DNA of 64,000 nt from Hydrogenophaga taeniospiralis CCUG 15921 (GTDB taxonomy: Bacteria > Pseudomonadota > Gammaproteobacteria > Burkholderiales > Burkholderiaceae_C). A model generated the notes under the pieces. The model was given only the letters and a program-made list of their open reading frames with translations. It was not told the DNA's origin and ran no database searches. The stretch covers positions 1-64,000 of the forward strand of contig NZ_BCWR01000007.1 of assembly GCF_001592305.1 (NCBI RefSeq), given 5' to 3'. Positions 35,634 to 46,450 of this stretch are shown in pieces. A program made the position numbers and the translations under genes. How positions within the stretch are numbered: the first letter of the stretch is position 1; every line of letters begins with the position of its first letter.

Positions 35634-36152
35634 ATGAATTTCTTTTCCGAGTGCGTCAAACCACACCTCAAGGCGGCGGTCATCTACTGCATCCCCCTGT
35701 TTGGCGTGGTGTTCTTATCGTTGGTCGTGCCGGTGTCGTCTCTGGATGCCGCCGATGCGGTCGGTCGATGGAGTGGGATGTTTGGGATTTTGTGGCTGGG
35801 GGTGGGCGTGTTCATTTTCCCCGCGTGGCGGCTTTACATCGCGTTGGGGCAGGGCCTTGTTCGCTCGCGGATGTTGCGCGGGGTCTTCGCTGTATTGGGC
35901 GGGTTCTTGAATTTCTGGTTGGTCGGATCCCTGGTGCGGTTGTCAGGGGCTGGCGACTATTTGTATCGGAACCAGCGCCTGGGTCTGGGCATGGACTCGG
36001 GTGCCGATGTGTGGAGTTCGTACCTGAAGATGACCGAACTCTTGCTGGCGATGGGTGGTTTGCTGGTGCTGTATGCCGTGCTGGTGCCGGCATGGGTGTG
36101 CCGGCTGGGACGGCTCAGGCGTTCGAGGGTGACCTCGCTGGAAAGGCCGTAG
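35634..36152 (+). CDS. uncharacterised four-helix membrane protein
   Basis: The 172-residue protein has about four transmembrane segments (approximately residues 14-33, 44-66, 80-100 and 130-155) and short polar loops. I recognise no domain. A GGGAGG ribosome site 5 bases before the ATG supports the start. The gene begins in the lower-GC patch and uses GTG, TTG and AGT-rich codons unlike the housekeeping genes here. It ends 31 bp from the stop of the convergent GST gene. Confidence 0.65.
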   Translation: MNFFSECVKPHLKAAVIYCIPLFGVVFLSLVVPVSSLDAADAVGRWSGMFGILWLGVGVFIFPAWRLYIALGQGLVRSRMLRGVFAVLGGFLNFWLVGSLVRLSGAGDYLYRNQRLGLGMDSGADVWSSYLKMTELLLAMGGLLVLYAVLVPAWVCRLGRLRRSRVTSLERP

Positions 36153-36183
36153 CCGCTCCACCGACTCCCGGTGCGCCGCAATT

Positions 36184-36852
36184 TCAGAGCCGCAGGTCGG
36201 GCGACGGTGTGGGGTCCACCTGCTGGTCCAGGGCCGCTTCCCGCTCCACGCGCAGGGCGCGCTGGAAGGCCGGGCGGGCCTGTAGCCGTTGCCAGTAGGC
36301 CGCCACCGCAGGCGGGAACTGGGCGTCCAGGCCCAGGTGGCGGGCGAGCACCAGGGCGTAGCCCACGGCCACGTCGGCGGCGGTGAAGCGGCCGGCGCAC
36401 AGGTGCTCATCTTTTTGAACGGCAACATCCACCGCGCGCAGCCGGGCCAGGAACCAGCGCGCGTAGTCGGCGGCCACCTGGGGTTGCAGTCGCTCGGGCG
36501 GCTCGAAGTGTGTGTAGCGCAGCACCAGCGTCTGCGGAAAGGTGAGCGTGGCGTCGCTCATGTGCAGCCAGTTGAGGTAGGCGCCAAAGGCCGGCTCATC
36601 GGCCTGCACGTCGAGACCGTCCGGGCTGTGGCGCGCCGCGAGGTACTGGCACATCGCGGCCGATTCGGTCATGCGGGTGGCGCCGTCTTCCAGCAGGGGC
36701 ACGGTGCCGAGCGGGTTCAGGTCGAGGTAGGGCCGGGCGTGCACGCGCGGCGGGAAGGGCAGCATGCGCAGCTCGTAGGGCAGGCCCAGCTCTTCGAGCA
36801 TCCACAGGGGACGCAAAGAGCGGGCGCTGACGCAGTGGTGCAGAACGATCAT
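36184..36852 (-). CDS. glutathione S-transferase family protein
   Basis: The 222-residue protein has a GST N-domain (IVLHHCVSARSLRPLWMLEELG with Ser-Ala-Arg-Ser near the usual catalytic turn, NPLGTVPLLED and TESAAMCQYLA) and a helical C-domain (residues 88-205). Maleylacetoacetate isomerase and related beta-proteobacterial GSTs look similar, but the motif set does not fix the class. It is directly upstream of the AraC-type gene on the opposite end, separated by 52 bp from its stop. Substrate unknown. Confidence 0.85.
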   Translation of the reverse strand: MIVLHHCVSARSLRPLWMLEELGLPYELRMLPFPPRVHARPYLDLNPLGTVPLLEDGATRMTESAAMCQYLAARHSPDGLDVQADEPAFGAYLNWLHMSDATLTFPQTLVLRYTHFEPPERLQPQVAADYARWFLARLRAVDVAVQKDEHLCAGRFTAADVAVGYALVLARHLGLDAQFPPAVAAYWQRLQARPAFQRALRVEREAALDQQVDPTPSPDLRL

Positions 36853-36904
36853 GGGGGCAGTCTAGGCAGGGTGGTGGCCATGGCTGCGCCATCGGGGTTG
36901 CAGA

Positions 36905-37972
36905 TCAGGCCAAGGGTGGGGTCTTGCTCCGGAAGTCCCCCGGTGTCACCCCCGTCCAGCCCTTGAACGCACGGATGAAGCTCTTCTCGTTCTGAAACCC
37001 GGCCGCTTCGGCCACCTGTTTGATCGGCCGGGACGTGCGCTGCAACCACTCAATGGCGCGGTCGCGGCGCACCTCGTCTTTCAGCGCCTGCAGCGTGGCG
37101 CCTTCGTCTTTCAGCTGCCGGTGCAGCGTGCGGGCCGAGGTGTTGAGCAGGGCCGCGAGGTCGTTGGCATTGTGCGCGTCCAGCGGCTGGGTTGTGAGCA
37201 CCTGGCGCACGCGCTGCACCAGCAGGCGGTCGCGCCGGTAGGGGCGCACCTGGATCGGCAGGGCGCGCTGCAGCATCTGGTTCATGGCGGCTTCGTCGCG
37301 CTTGACGGGCAGGGCGAGGTAGCGCGCGTCGAAGCGGATGGCGGCCTCGGGCGCGTCGAACACGGTGGGGCCGTCGAACAGCACGCGGTAGGCCTCGGCG
37401 TGCGCTGGCGCGGCGAACGGAAAGCTCGCACCCAGCAGCGGGATGCGCGAGTCCACGAACCAGCAGGCCAGGCCCAGGCTGTTGCGCAGCACCGAGACGA
37501 AACAGAACTCGCGCAGGCTGCCGTCGCCGCCCGGTGGGCGGTGTTCGGTGAGGCCGATGCTGGCCACGTCGCCGCTGGTGGTCACGGCCAGGGTGATGTC
37601 GGGCGTGAGCAGGCCGTGGTGGCGGCACCAGCGCTTGAGCGCGGTGCCCAGCGTGGGAGCCGAGAGCGAGGCGCGCGCGAGCATGCCGTAGCTGCCCCAG
37701 GGCAGGGGCCGGGCAAACCAGCCCAGGGCCTCGTCGTTGAGTTCGCGCATGGCCGCGCCCGACACGGCTTCCATTTGCGCGGCGGTGATGTGGCCCACCC
37801 GTTGCTGCAAAAGGGCTGGCGCGATCTGTGCCTGCGCCAGCGCGGGTGCCGGGTCCATGCCGCGCAGTCGGTACGCGCGCACAATGGCCCGTACAAAGGC
37901 CATGGGCGTGGCGGCGCGCGCCATGCGCAGATCGCTGCGGGAACCCGAGGATGTTGGGGTGGGGCTGGGCAT
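36905..37972 (-). CDS. AraC-family transcriptional regulator (arabinose-binding-domain type)
   Basis: The 355-residue protein has an N-terminal ligand domain of the type found with ArgR/OruR-like AraC regulators ([27 protein letters not shown]) and a C-terminal AraC DNA-binding domain with two helix-turn-helices ([21 protein letters not shown] and [20 protein letters not shown]). It is divergent from the acyl-CoA ligase at 38102, with a 129-bp gap, and is the natural candidate to control that gene. In relatives such regulators sense fatty acids or branched acyl chains; that ligand is inferred only from context. Confidence 0.88.
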   Translation of the reverse strand: MPSPTPTSSGSRSDLRMARAATPMAFVRAIVRAYRLRGMDPAPALAQAQIAPALLQQRVGHITAAQMEAVSGAAMRELNDEALGWFARPLPWGSYGMLARASLSAPTLGTALKRWCRHHGLLTPDITLAVTTSGDVASIGLTEHRPPGGDGSLREFCFVSVLRNSLGLACWFVDSRIPLLGASFPFAAPAHAEAYRVLFDGPTVFDAPEAAIRFDARYLALPVKRDEAAMNQMLQRALPIQVRPYRRDRLLVQRVRQVLTTQPLDAHNANDLAALLNTSARTLHRQLKDEGATLQALKDEVRRDRAIEWLQRTSRPIKQVAEAAGFQNEKSFIRAFKGWTGVTPGDFRSKTPPLA

Positions 37973-38101
37973 GGCCGGCAGTGTGCCTCAGCGGCGGCAC
38001 GATTTGCAACCATTCTGGCAACCGGTGCCCGGCACGAGCTTCTATGCTTGCGCTTTACGCCCGGCCCGGCCTGGGCGACCGCCTTCGGAGGAGACACACC
38101 C

Positions 38102-39829
38102 ATGAGCGCAGCCCTTTCAACTGCCGCACCGCTGGTGCAAAGCCTGGCGCGCGGCGCGACCGACGTGCCGCTGATCGAGCAGACCATCGGCGCGTTTTTT
38201 GACGCCATGGTGGCGCGCCAGCCCGAGCACGAGGCGCTGGTGAGCGTGCACCAGGGGCGGCGTTACACCTACCGCGCGCTGCAGGCCGACGCGCACCGCC
38301 TGGCCAGCGCGCTGCTGGCGCAGGGCCTGAATCCGGGCGATCGCGTGGGCATCTGGTCGCACAACAATGCCGAGTGGGTGCTGATGCAGCTGGCCACGGC
38401 GCAGGTGGGCCTGGTGCTGGTGAACATCAACCCGGCCTACCGCACGTCTGAAGTGGAATACGCGCTCAACAAGGTCGGCTGCAAGCTGCTGGTGACCATG
38501 GCGCGCTTCAAGACCAGCGACTACCTGGGCATGCTGCGCGAGCTGGCGCCCGAGTGGGCGCACGGGCAGCCGGGCGCGCTGGAAGCCCAGCAGCTGCCGC
38601 ACCTGAAGACCGTGGTCTGGATCGACGAGCCGGGGCAGGGCGCCGAAGAGGCCGGCCTGATGCGCTTCTCGGCGCTGCTCGACCAGGGCGACGCCGCCGA
38701 CCCGCGCGTGGCGCAGGTGGCGGCCATGCTCAAGGCGAGCGACCCGATCAACATCCAGTTCACCAGCGGCACCACCGGCTTCCCCAAGGGTGCCACGCTC
38801 ACGCACCGCAACATCCTGAACAACGGCTTCTTCATCGGCGAGTGCATGAAGCTCACGCCCGAGGACCGGCTGTGCATCCCTGTGCCGCTGTACCACTGCT
38901 TCGGCATGGTGCTGGGCAACCTGGCCTGCTTCACGCACGGCGCCACCATCGTCTACCCCAACGACGGCTTCGACCCGCTGACCGTGTTGCAGACGGTGCA
39001 GGACGAACGCTGCACCGGCCTGCACGGCGTACCCACCATGTTCATCGCCGAGCTGGACCACCCGCGCTTCAAGGAATTCGACCTCTCCACCCTGCGCACC
39101 GGCATCATGGCCGGCTCGCCGTGCCCGACCGCTGTGATGCAGCGTGTGGTGGACGACATGCACCTGTCCGAAATCACCATCGCCTACGGCATGACCGAAA
39201 CCAGCCCGGTGAGCTGCCAGAGCAGCACCGACACGCCGCTGGACCGGCGCGTGTCCACCGTGGGCACGGTGCAGCCGCATCTGGAAGTGAAGATCGTCAG
39301 CCCCGACAGTGGCGAGGTGATGCCGACGGGTCGGTCGGGCGAGCTGTGCACGCGCGGTTATTCGGTGATGCACGGCTACTGGGACGACCCGGCCAAGACG
39401 GCCGAGGCCATCGACGCCGAGGGCTGGATGCACACCGGCGACCTCGCCACCATGGACGCCGAGGGCTACGTCAACATCGTCGGCCGCATCAAGGACATGG
39501 TGATCCGCGGCGGCGAAAACATCTACCCGCGCGAGATCGAAGAATTCCTCTACCGCATGCCGCAGGTGCAGGACGTGCAGGTGGTGGGTGTGCCCGATCC
39601 GAAATACGGCGAAGAGCTGTGCGCCTGGGTCATCGTCAAGCCCGGCCAGGCGCTGGATGAAGACGCGGTGTGCGCCTTCTGCAAGGGGCAGATCGCCCAT
39701 TACAAGGTGCCGCGCTACATCCGCTTTGTCGACGCCTTCCCCATGACGGTGACCGGCAAGATCCAGAAGTTCAAGATACGCGATGCCATGAAGGACCAGC
39801 TGGGGCTGGCCGAAGCCAAAACAGCCTGA
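38102..39829 (+). CDS. AMP-binding acyl-CoA synthetase
   Basis: The 575-residue ANL-family enzyme has the loop [11 protein letters not shown] at residues 220-230, the motif [10 protein letters not shown], and the C-terminal [23 protein letters not shown] hinge plus the catalytic Lys in [12 protein letters not shown]. It is distinct from the FadD at 1010. Being the first gene of liu cluster 2, 13 bp before liuB, it may activate isovalerate, methylcrotonate or acetoacetate, or fatty acids. Start at ATG 38102 gives the shortest plausible N-terminus. No LiuR-type site was found upstream; the AraC regulator next door is the likelier controller. Confidence 0.9.
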   Translation: MSAALSTAAPLVQSLARGATDVPLIEQTIGAFFDAMVARQPEHEALVSVHQGRRYTYRALQADAHRLASALLAQGLNPGDRVGIWSHNNAEWVLMQLATAQVGLVLVNINPAYRTSEVEYALNKVGCKLLVTMARFKTSDYLGMLRELAPEWAHGQPGALEAQQLPHLKTVVWIDEPGQGAEEAGLMRFSALLDQGDAADPRVAQVAAMLKASDPINIQFTSGTTGFPKGATLTHRNILNNGFFIGECMKLTPEDRLCIPVPLYHCFGMVLGNLACFTHGATIVYPNDGFDPLTVLQTVQDERCTGLHGVPTMFIAELDHPRFKEFDLSTLRTGIMAGSPCPTAVMQRVVDDMHLSEITIAYGMTETSPVSCQSSTDTPLDRRVSTVGTVQPHLEVKIVSPDSGEVMPTGRSGELCTRGYSVMHGYWDDPAKTAEAIDAEGWMHTGDLATMDAEGYVNIVGRIKDMVIRGGENIYPREIEEFLYRMPQVQDVQVVGVPDPKYGEELCAWVIVKPGQALDEDAVCAFCKGQIAHYKVPRYIRFVDAFPMTVTGKIQKFKIRDAMKDQLGLAEAKTA

Positions 39830-39842
39830 CCGAGAGAAACCC

Positions 39843-41465
39843 ATGCCCGCACTCGACACGAAACTCAACGCCCGCTCCGCCGACTTCCAGGCCAACGCCG
39901 CCGCCATGCGCGCGGTGGTCGACGACCTCAAAGCGCAGGTTGAAAAAGCCACGCTGGGCGGTGGCGACGCGGCGCGCGCCAAACACACCGCACGCGGCAA
40001 GCTGCTGCCGCGCGACCGCGTGCAGATGCTGCTGGACCCGGGCACGCCGTTTCTGGAACTGAGCCCGCTGGCGGCGATGGGCATGTACCCGGACCGCGAC
40101 GGCAGCGACAGCGCGCCCTGCGCCGGTGTCATCGCCGGCATCGGCAGGGTGAGCGGCGTGGACTGCATGATCGTCTGCAACGACGCCACGGTGAAGGGCG
40201 GCACCTACTACCCGCTCACCGTCAAGAAGCACCTGCGCGCGCAGGAAGTGGCGCAGCAAAACAACTTGCCCTGCATCTATCTGGTGGACTCGGGCGGCGC
40301 CAACCTGCCGAACCAGGACGAGGTCTTTCCCGACCGCGACCACTTCGGCCGCATCTTCTTCAACCAGGCCAACATGAGCGCGCAGGGCATCGCGCAGATC
40401 GCGGTGGTCATGGGCTCGTGCACCGCGGGCGGCGCCTACGTGCCGGCCATGAGCGACGAGACCATCATCGTCAAGAACCAGGGCACCATCTTCCTGGGTG
40501 GCCCGCCGCTGGTGAAGGCTGCCACGGGCGAGGTGGTGACGGCCGAAGACCTGGGCGGTGGCGACGTGCACACGCGCCTCTCGGGCGTGGCCGACCACCT
40601 GGCGCAGAACGACCTGCACGCGCTGGCCCTGGCGCGCCAGGCGGTGAAGAACCTCAATGCGCGCAAGGTCCCGCCCATTGCGACCATCGACCCGGTGGCG
40701 CCGCTGTACCCGGCCGAAGAGCTGTACGGCGTGATCCCGACCGACACGCGCAAGCCCTTCGACGTGCGCGAGATCATCGCCCGCATCGTCGACGGTTCGG
40801 ACTTCGACGAGTTCAAGTCGCGCTTCGGCACCACGCTGGTCTGCGGCTTCGCGCGCATCGAAGGCATGCCGGTCGGCATCATCGCCAACAACGGCATTTT
40901 GTTCAGCGAGTCGGCGCTCAAGGGTGCGCACTTCATCGAACTGTGCTGTCAGCGCAAGACGCCGCTGGTCTTCCTGCAGAACATCACCGGCTTCATGGTC
41001 GGCCGCAAGTACGAGAACGAAGGCATCGCCCGCAACGGCGCCAAGATGGTGACGGCCGTGGCCACTGCCGCTGTGCCGAAGTTCACCGTCATCATTGGTG
41101 GCAGCTTCGGCGCCGGCAACTACGGCATGTGCGGTCGCGCCTACAGCCCGCGCTTCCTGTGGATGTGGCCGAACGCGCGCATCAGCGTGATGGGCGGCGA
41201 GCAGGCTGCGAGCGTGCTGGCCACTGTGAAGCGCGACGGCATCGAAGGCAAGGGCGGCAGCTGGAGCGCAGAAGAGGAAGCCGCGTTCAAGGCCCCCATC
41301 AAGGAACAGTACGAGGTGCAGGGCCACCCCTACTATGCCACCGCCCGCCTGTGGGACGACGGCGTGATCGACCCGGCCGACACGCGCCGTGTGCTGGCGC
41401 TGGGCTTGTCGGCCTCGTTGAACGCGCCGATCCCCGAGACGAAGTTTGGACTTTTCCGCATGTGA
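39843..41465 (+). CDS. liuB: methylcrotonyl-CoA carboxylase carboxyltransferase subunit
   Basis: The 540-residue beta subunit transfers carboxyl from biotin to 3-methylcrotonyl-CoA. The carboxyltransferase domains show the [20 protein letters not shown] block, the [22 protein letters not shown] oxyanion loop ([12 protein letters not shown]) and the C-terminal [40 protein letters not shown] is typical of MCC-beta rather than propionyl-CoA or acetyl-CoA carboxylase. It starts 13 bp after the acyl-CoA ligase. Its partner LiuD is five genes downstream, separated by vapBC and two extra genes. Confidence 0.95.
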   Translation: MPALDTKLNARSADFQANAAAMRAVVDDLKAQVEKATLGGGDAARAKHTARGKLLPRDRVQMLLDPGTPFLELSPLAAMGMYPDRDGSDSAPCAGVIAGIGRVSGVDCMIVCNDATVKGGTYYPLTVKKHLRAQEVAQQNNLPCIYLVDSGGANLPNQDEVFPDRDHFGRIFFNQANMSAQGIAQIAVVMGSCTAGGAYVPAMSDETIIVKNQGTIFLGGPPLVKAATGEVVTAEDLGGGDVHTRLSGVADHLAQNDLHALALARQAVKNLNARKVPPIATIDPVAPLYPAEELYGVIPTDTRKPFDVREIIARIVDGSDFDEFKSRFGTTLVCGFARIEGMPVGIIANNGILFSESALKGAHFIELCCQRKTPLVFLQNITGFMVGRKYENEGIARNGAKMVTAVATAAVPKFTVIIGGSFGAGNYGMCGRAYSPRFLWMWPNARISVMGGEQAASVLATVKRDGIEGKGGSWSAEEEAAFKAPIKEQYEVQGHPYYATARLWDDGVIDPADTRRVLALGLSASLNAPIPETKFGLFRM

Positions 41466-41475
41466 TGTGTATGAT
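41446..41475 (+). promoter_or_regulatory. putative vapBC promoter
   Basis: TTGGAC (41446-41451) and TATGAT (41470-41475) are separated by 18 bp. The -10 box lies across the left arm of the vapB operator, so binding there would block it. The promoter overlaps the end of liuB. Confidence 0.55.
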
Positions 41476-41494
41476 TTTCATGTTTCATACACAT
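41465..41494. promoter_or_regulatory. perfect 10-bp-arm inverted repeat upstream of vapB (predicted VapBC operator)
   Basis: ATGTGTATGA (41465-41474) and TCATACACAT (41485-41494) are exact complements around a 10-bp A/T-rich spacer. The AT-rich composition stands out from the surrounding DNA. It ends 15 bp before the vapB ATG, the standard position for a toxin-antitoxin autoregulatory operator. Confidence 0.8.
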
Positions 41495-41509
41495 TGAAGG
41501 GGATTCCTC

Positions 41510-41848
41510 ATGCGAACCAACATCGTGATCGACGACAAGCTCATGGCTGAGGTCATGGCGTACGGCGATTTCAAGACCAAGCGCGAGGCGGTGGAAGAGG
41601 GCTTGCGCATGCTCAAGCGGCGCAAGGTCTATGACGGCTTGTTGGCCTTGCGGGGTAAGTTGCAGTGGGACGATTCCGACGAAGGCTGGGCACGGTACCG
41701 AGCGGAACAGTTGGCTTTGAAGGCCGCCGGCGCACCTTATGACAACGACATTGACACGACAGCGGACGCCCAGCCGGGCGCTCGCCCGCAGGTGCTTCAA
41801 GAGCCCGCGCCCCCGTCTCTGGCAGTCAAAGCCCGAAAGACGCCATGA
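41510..41848 (+). CDS. vapB: VapB-family type II antitoxin
   Basis: The 112-residue protein opens MRTNIVIDDKLMAEVMAYG, then FKTKREAVEEGLRMLKRRK, a ribbon-helix-helix DNA-binding region typical of the VapB group that pairs with PIN toxins. The C-terminal half includes a WDDSDEGWARYR stretch that would bind the toxin, and then a long Pro/Ala tail (residues 78-112) that exceeds the usual length. It overlaps vapC by four bases. It lies inside liu cluster 2 with its own promoter and operator. Confidence 0.88.
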   Translation: MRTNIVIDDKLMAEVMAYGDFKTKREAVEEGLRMLKRRKVYDGLLALRGKLQWDDSDEGWARYRAEQLALKAAGAPYDNDIDTTADAQPGARPQVLQEPAPPSLAVKARKTP

Positions 41849-42246
41849 TCTTGGTGGACTCCAGCGTCTGGGTTGACTTCTTCAATCAGGCAAAAACACC
41901 TCAGAGCCTGCAACTGCAGCTTTGGCTTGAGCGCGGTGATGTTTCCCTCGGCACCGCAGATCTGGTGGTGTTTGAAGTGCTTCGGGGTTTTCGCCGGGAC
42001 AAGGCATGCCAGGGGGCGCAAAGCCTGCTGGCCGAATTGCCTGTGGTTGATATCGGCGGACTCGACAACGCACTCCATGCCGCCACCCTTTACCGCCGCC
42101 TGCGCGCGCAAGGCCGCACCGTGCGCAGCCCCATCGACGTGCTGCTCGCCAGCTACTGCATGACGCACGGCCACACGCTGCTGCACCGCGACGCCGACTT
42201 TGAATCACTCAAAACGCTGGGAGGGCTTGAGACATGGCCGAACTGA
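41845..42246 (+). CDS. vapC: VapC-family PIN-domain ribonuclease toxin
   Basis: The 133-residue PIN protein is expected to cleave RNA when free from VapB. The acidic active site is readable: Asp5 in ILVDSSVWVD, Glu44 in VVFEVLRGF, Asp98 in SPIDVLLAS and Asp116/Asp118 in HRDADFE. All are intact. It starts in a four-base overlap with vapB and its own end overlaps the next gene by 13 bases, so transcription and translation run on into the dinB-like gene and liuC. Confidence 0.9.
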   Translation: MILVDSSVWVDFFNQAKTPQSLQLQLWLERGDVSLGTADLVVFEVLRGFRRDKACQGAQSLLAELPVVDIGGLDNALHAATLYRRLRAQGRTVRSPIDVLLASYCMTHGHTLLHRDADFESLKTLGGLETWPN

Positions 42247-42767
42247 ACCCGTGGCACATCCACTTTGCCCGACTGGCCCGCTACAACGTCTGGGCCACCG
42301 CGCGCCTGCTCGACGCGGTGGCGCCGCTGTCCGACGCCGACTACCGGCGCGACATGGGCCTGTTCTTCAAGAGCATCCACGGCACGCTCAACCACCTGCT
42401 GGTGGGCGAACACATGCTCTGGTACCCCCGCTTTGCCCGGGGCGTCTCGCCCAAGCTGGAGCTCGACGCCGAGGTCGAACCCGAGCGCGACAGGCTGGGC
42501 CAGGCGCTCAAGGGCGGTGCGGCCAACTGGCTGCCGCTGATCGCCAGCTGGCCAGCGGAGCGCTTCGACGCCACGCTGGACTACACCACCACCAAGGGCG
42601 TGCCCGTCTCACTGCCGTTCGCCGCCACGCTGGCGCACGTGTTCAACCACGGCACGCACCACCGCGGCCAGATCACGGCCGCGCTCACCGCGCTCGGCCA
42701 GCCCTGCCCGGAGCTGGACTTCGCCTACTGCCTGCACGAAGAAGCTGCCCGGGAGAAAGCCGCATGA
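42234..42767 (+). CDS. DinB-family (YfiT-like) putative metal-dependent protein
   Basis: The 177-residue four-helix-bundle protein has the DinB metal ligands: His in GTLNHLLVGEHMLWYPR, and the HVFNHGTHHRGQ pair near residues 135-147. The family has been tied to bacillithiol/mycothiol-type S-transfer and to DNA-damage induced genes; most members are uncharacterised. It overlaps vapC by 13 bp and the ATG of liuC lies in a four-base overlap with its stop. No LexA-type site was noticed in front of it. Confidence 0.85.
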   Translation: MAELNPWHIHFARLARYNVWATARLLDAVAPLSDADYRRDMGLFFKSIHGTLNHLLVGEHMLWYPRFARGVSPKLELDAEVEPERDRLGQALKGGAANWLPLIASWPAERFDATLDYTTTKGVPVSLPFAATLAHVFNHGTHHRGQITAALTALGQPCPELDFAYCLHEEAAREKAA

Positions 42768-43552
42768 GCCAAGCCCTGACCATTGCGGTGCAAGACCGCA
42801 TCGCCCGCATAACGCTCAACCGTCCCGAGGTGCGCAACGCATTCAACGACGCCGTGATCCAGGAACTCAAGGCCGCGTTTGAAGATGTCGGCGCGCGCGA
42901 CGACGTGCGCGCCGTCGTGCTCGCAGCCGTGGGCCCGGCCTTCTGCGCCGGGGCCGACCTGAACTGGATGCGCCGCATGGCCGACTACACGCGCGAAGAA
43001 AACGTGGCCGATGCGGGCCAGCTCGCCGCGATGTTGAAAGCGATCTACGAATGCCCCAAACCGACCATCGCCTCTGTGCAGGGCGATGTGTTCGCCGGCG
43101 GCATGGGTCTGGTGGCGGCCTGCGACATGGCGGTGAGCGTGGACAGCGCCACCTACTGCCTGAGCGAGGTCAAGCTCGGTCTGATCCCGGCGACCATCAG
43201 CCCCTATGTGATTCGCGCCATGGGCACGCGTGCGTCGCACCGCTACTTCCTCACGGCCGAGCGCTTCAGCGCGCAGGAGGCGCACCGCATCGGTTTCGTG
43301 CACGAGCTGGTGAGCGGTCCGGAGGCGCTGGACGGGAAGGTCAACGAGCTGGCCCAGGCGCTGGTGAGCGCCAGCCCGGCGGCCGTGAAAGCCTGCAAGC
43401 GGCTGGTGCAGGACGTGGCCGAGCGAGCCATTGACGACGCGTTGATCGCCGCCACGGTGCAGGGCATTGCCGACATCCGCGCGAGTGAACAAGGTCGCGA
43501 TGGAGTGCAATCTTTCCTGCAGAAGCGCAAGCCCGCGTGGCTGGCGGGCTAG
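42764..43552 (+). CDS. liuC: enoyl-CoA hydratase, predicted methylglutaconyl-CoA hydratase
   Basis: The 262-residue crotonase-fold enzyme shows the oxyanion-hole blocks GPAFCAGADLNWM and VQGDVFAGGMGLVAACD, with the LSEVKLGLIPATISPYVI segment typical of the LiuC type. In leucine degradation it hydrates 3-methylglutaconyl-CoA to HMG-CoA. The name rests on its position between liuB and liuD. It starts in an ATGA overlap with the dinB-like gene. Confidence 0.92.
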   Translation: MSQALTIAVQDRIARITLNRPEVRNAFNDAVIQELKAAFEDVGARDDVRAVVLAAVGPAFCAGADLNWMRRMADYTREENVADAGQLAAMLKAIYECPKPTIASVQGDVFAGGMGLVAACDMAVSVDSATYCLSEVKLGLIPATISPYVIRAMGTRASHRYFLTAERFSAQEAHRIGFVHELVSGPEALDGKVNELAQALVSASPAAVKACKRLVQDVAERAIDDALIAATVQGIADIRASEQGRDGVQSFLQKRKPAWLAG

Positions 43553-43579
43553 GCGGTTTCTTCCCTCAAGGAGAACTCC

Positions 43580-44305
43580 ATGGACGCACTCTGGACCACC
43601 CTCGTCAACTGGCTGCACGGCCTGGGCCTGCACGCGGGTACGGGCGTGGTCCATGAGGTCGGTGGCCAGGTGGTCGAGGGCGTGAGTGCCGCCGCCAGTC
43701 AGCTCGACATGCCCAGCCTGCTGGCATTGGCCGCCGCGCTCGGATGGGTCAGCGGTTTCAGGCTTTATGCGGTGGTGTTCATCGTGGGCATGGCCGGCTG
43801 GGTCGGCTGGATTCCGCTGCCCGAAGGCCTGCAGGTGCTGCAGCACCCGGCCATGTTGGCCGCCAGCGGTGCGCTGCTGTTCGTGGAGTTTTTTGCCGAC
43901 AAGATCCCGGGGCTCGACTCGCTGTGGGACATGGTCAACAGCGTGATCCGCATCCCCGCCGGCGCCGCGCTGGCGGCGGGTGCGCTGGGCGCTGACGGCA
44001 GCACCATGGCCCTGGTGGGCGCGCTGCTCGGCGGCACGCTCGCAGCCAGCAGCCAGGCCGCCAAGACCACCACACGCGCCGCCATCAACAGCTCGCCCGA
44101 GCCGTTCTCCAACATCGCCATGAGTCTGGTCGAAGACGGTCTGGTGGTCGGCACGGTCTGGCTGGCCACCCAGCATCCGCTGGTGTTCGGCGTGTTGCTG
44201 GTCATCGCCGTGGTGCTGATGTGGATCGTCACCTGGATGCTGTTCAAGTTCCTGCGCGCGGTGTTCCGCCGGGCGCAATCCCTGTTTTCTTCTGCTACCG
44301 CCTGA
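43580..44305 (+). CDS. DUF4126 membrane protein
   Basis: The 241-residue protein has four to five hydrophobic helices (approximately residues 47-73, 90-104, 125-150 and 195-225) and the DUF4126 segments SLLALAAALGWVSGFRLYAV and FADKIPGLDSLWDMVNSVIR. Function unknown. An AAGGAGAA ribosome site precedes it. It sits between liuC and liuD with short gaps, so it is cotranscribed with leucine genes and may be a conserved passenger of the cluster. Confidence 0.82.
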   Translation: MDALWTTLVNWLHGLGLHAGTGVVHEVGGQVVEGVSAAASQLDMPSLLALAAALGWVSGFRLYAVVFIVGMAGWVGWIPLPEGLQVLQHPAMLAASGALLFVEFFADKIPGLDSLWDMVNSVIRIPAGAALAAGALGADGSTMALVGALLGGTLAASSQAAKTTTRAAINSSPEPFSNIAMSLVEDGLVVGTVWLATQHPLVFGVLLVIAVVLMWIVTWMLFKFLRAVFRRAQSLFSSATA

Positions 44306-44313
44306 GGCCTCGA

Positions 44314-46320
<2,007 letters not shown>

Positions 46321-46364
46321 CCGCCCGCGAGCCCGGTTTCAAGGTGGTGCGGGTCCGCATCTTC

Positions 46365-46422
46365 CGTTCGCCCCGAGCCTGCCGAAGGGCCCGGCGCGAA
46401 CGGGCCTCCCGGCCGACAGGCT
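46365..46422 (+). repeat. degenerate copy of the CTGAGCCTGTCGAAGG-type repeat
   Basis: The unit at 46365-46390 matches the well-known proteobacterial repeat unit in the CGTTCGCCCC and GAGCCTGCCGAAGGGC parts. A decayed inverted unit (GCCGACAGGCT) follows near 46412. It lies between liuD and ghrA in non-coding DNA. A better preserved inverted pair is found inside the formate dehydrogenase gene at 54681. Confidence 0.55.
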
Positions 46423-46450
46423 ATTCGTCTTGCCATAAGCTCGCCGCATC

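Noticed and set aside
35415..35666. Minus-strand 83-codon frame
   Set aside because: It overlaps the start of the better supported membrane gene, lacks a clear ribosome site and has no homology I recognise.
38000..38101. LiuR-type operator ahead of liu cluster 2
   Set aside because: I searched the gap for the 6-TAAA-6 pattern and saw none; the nearby TATGCT box alone is too weak to list.
42150..42240. LexA box in front of the dinB-like gene
   Set aside because: No CTG-N10-CAG match was noticed; the name DinB reflects fold only.
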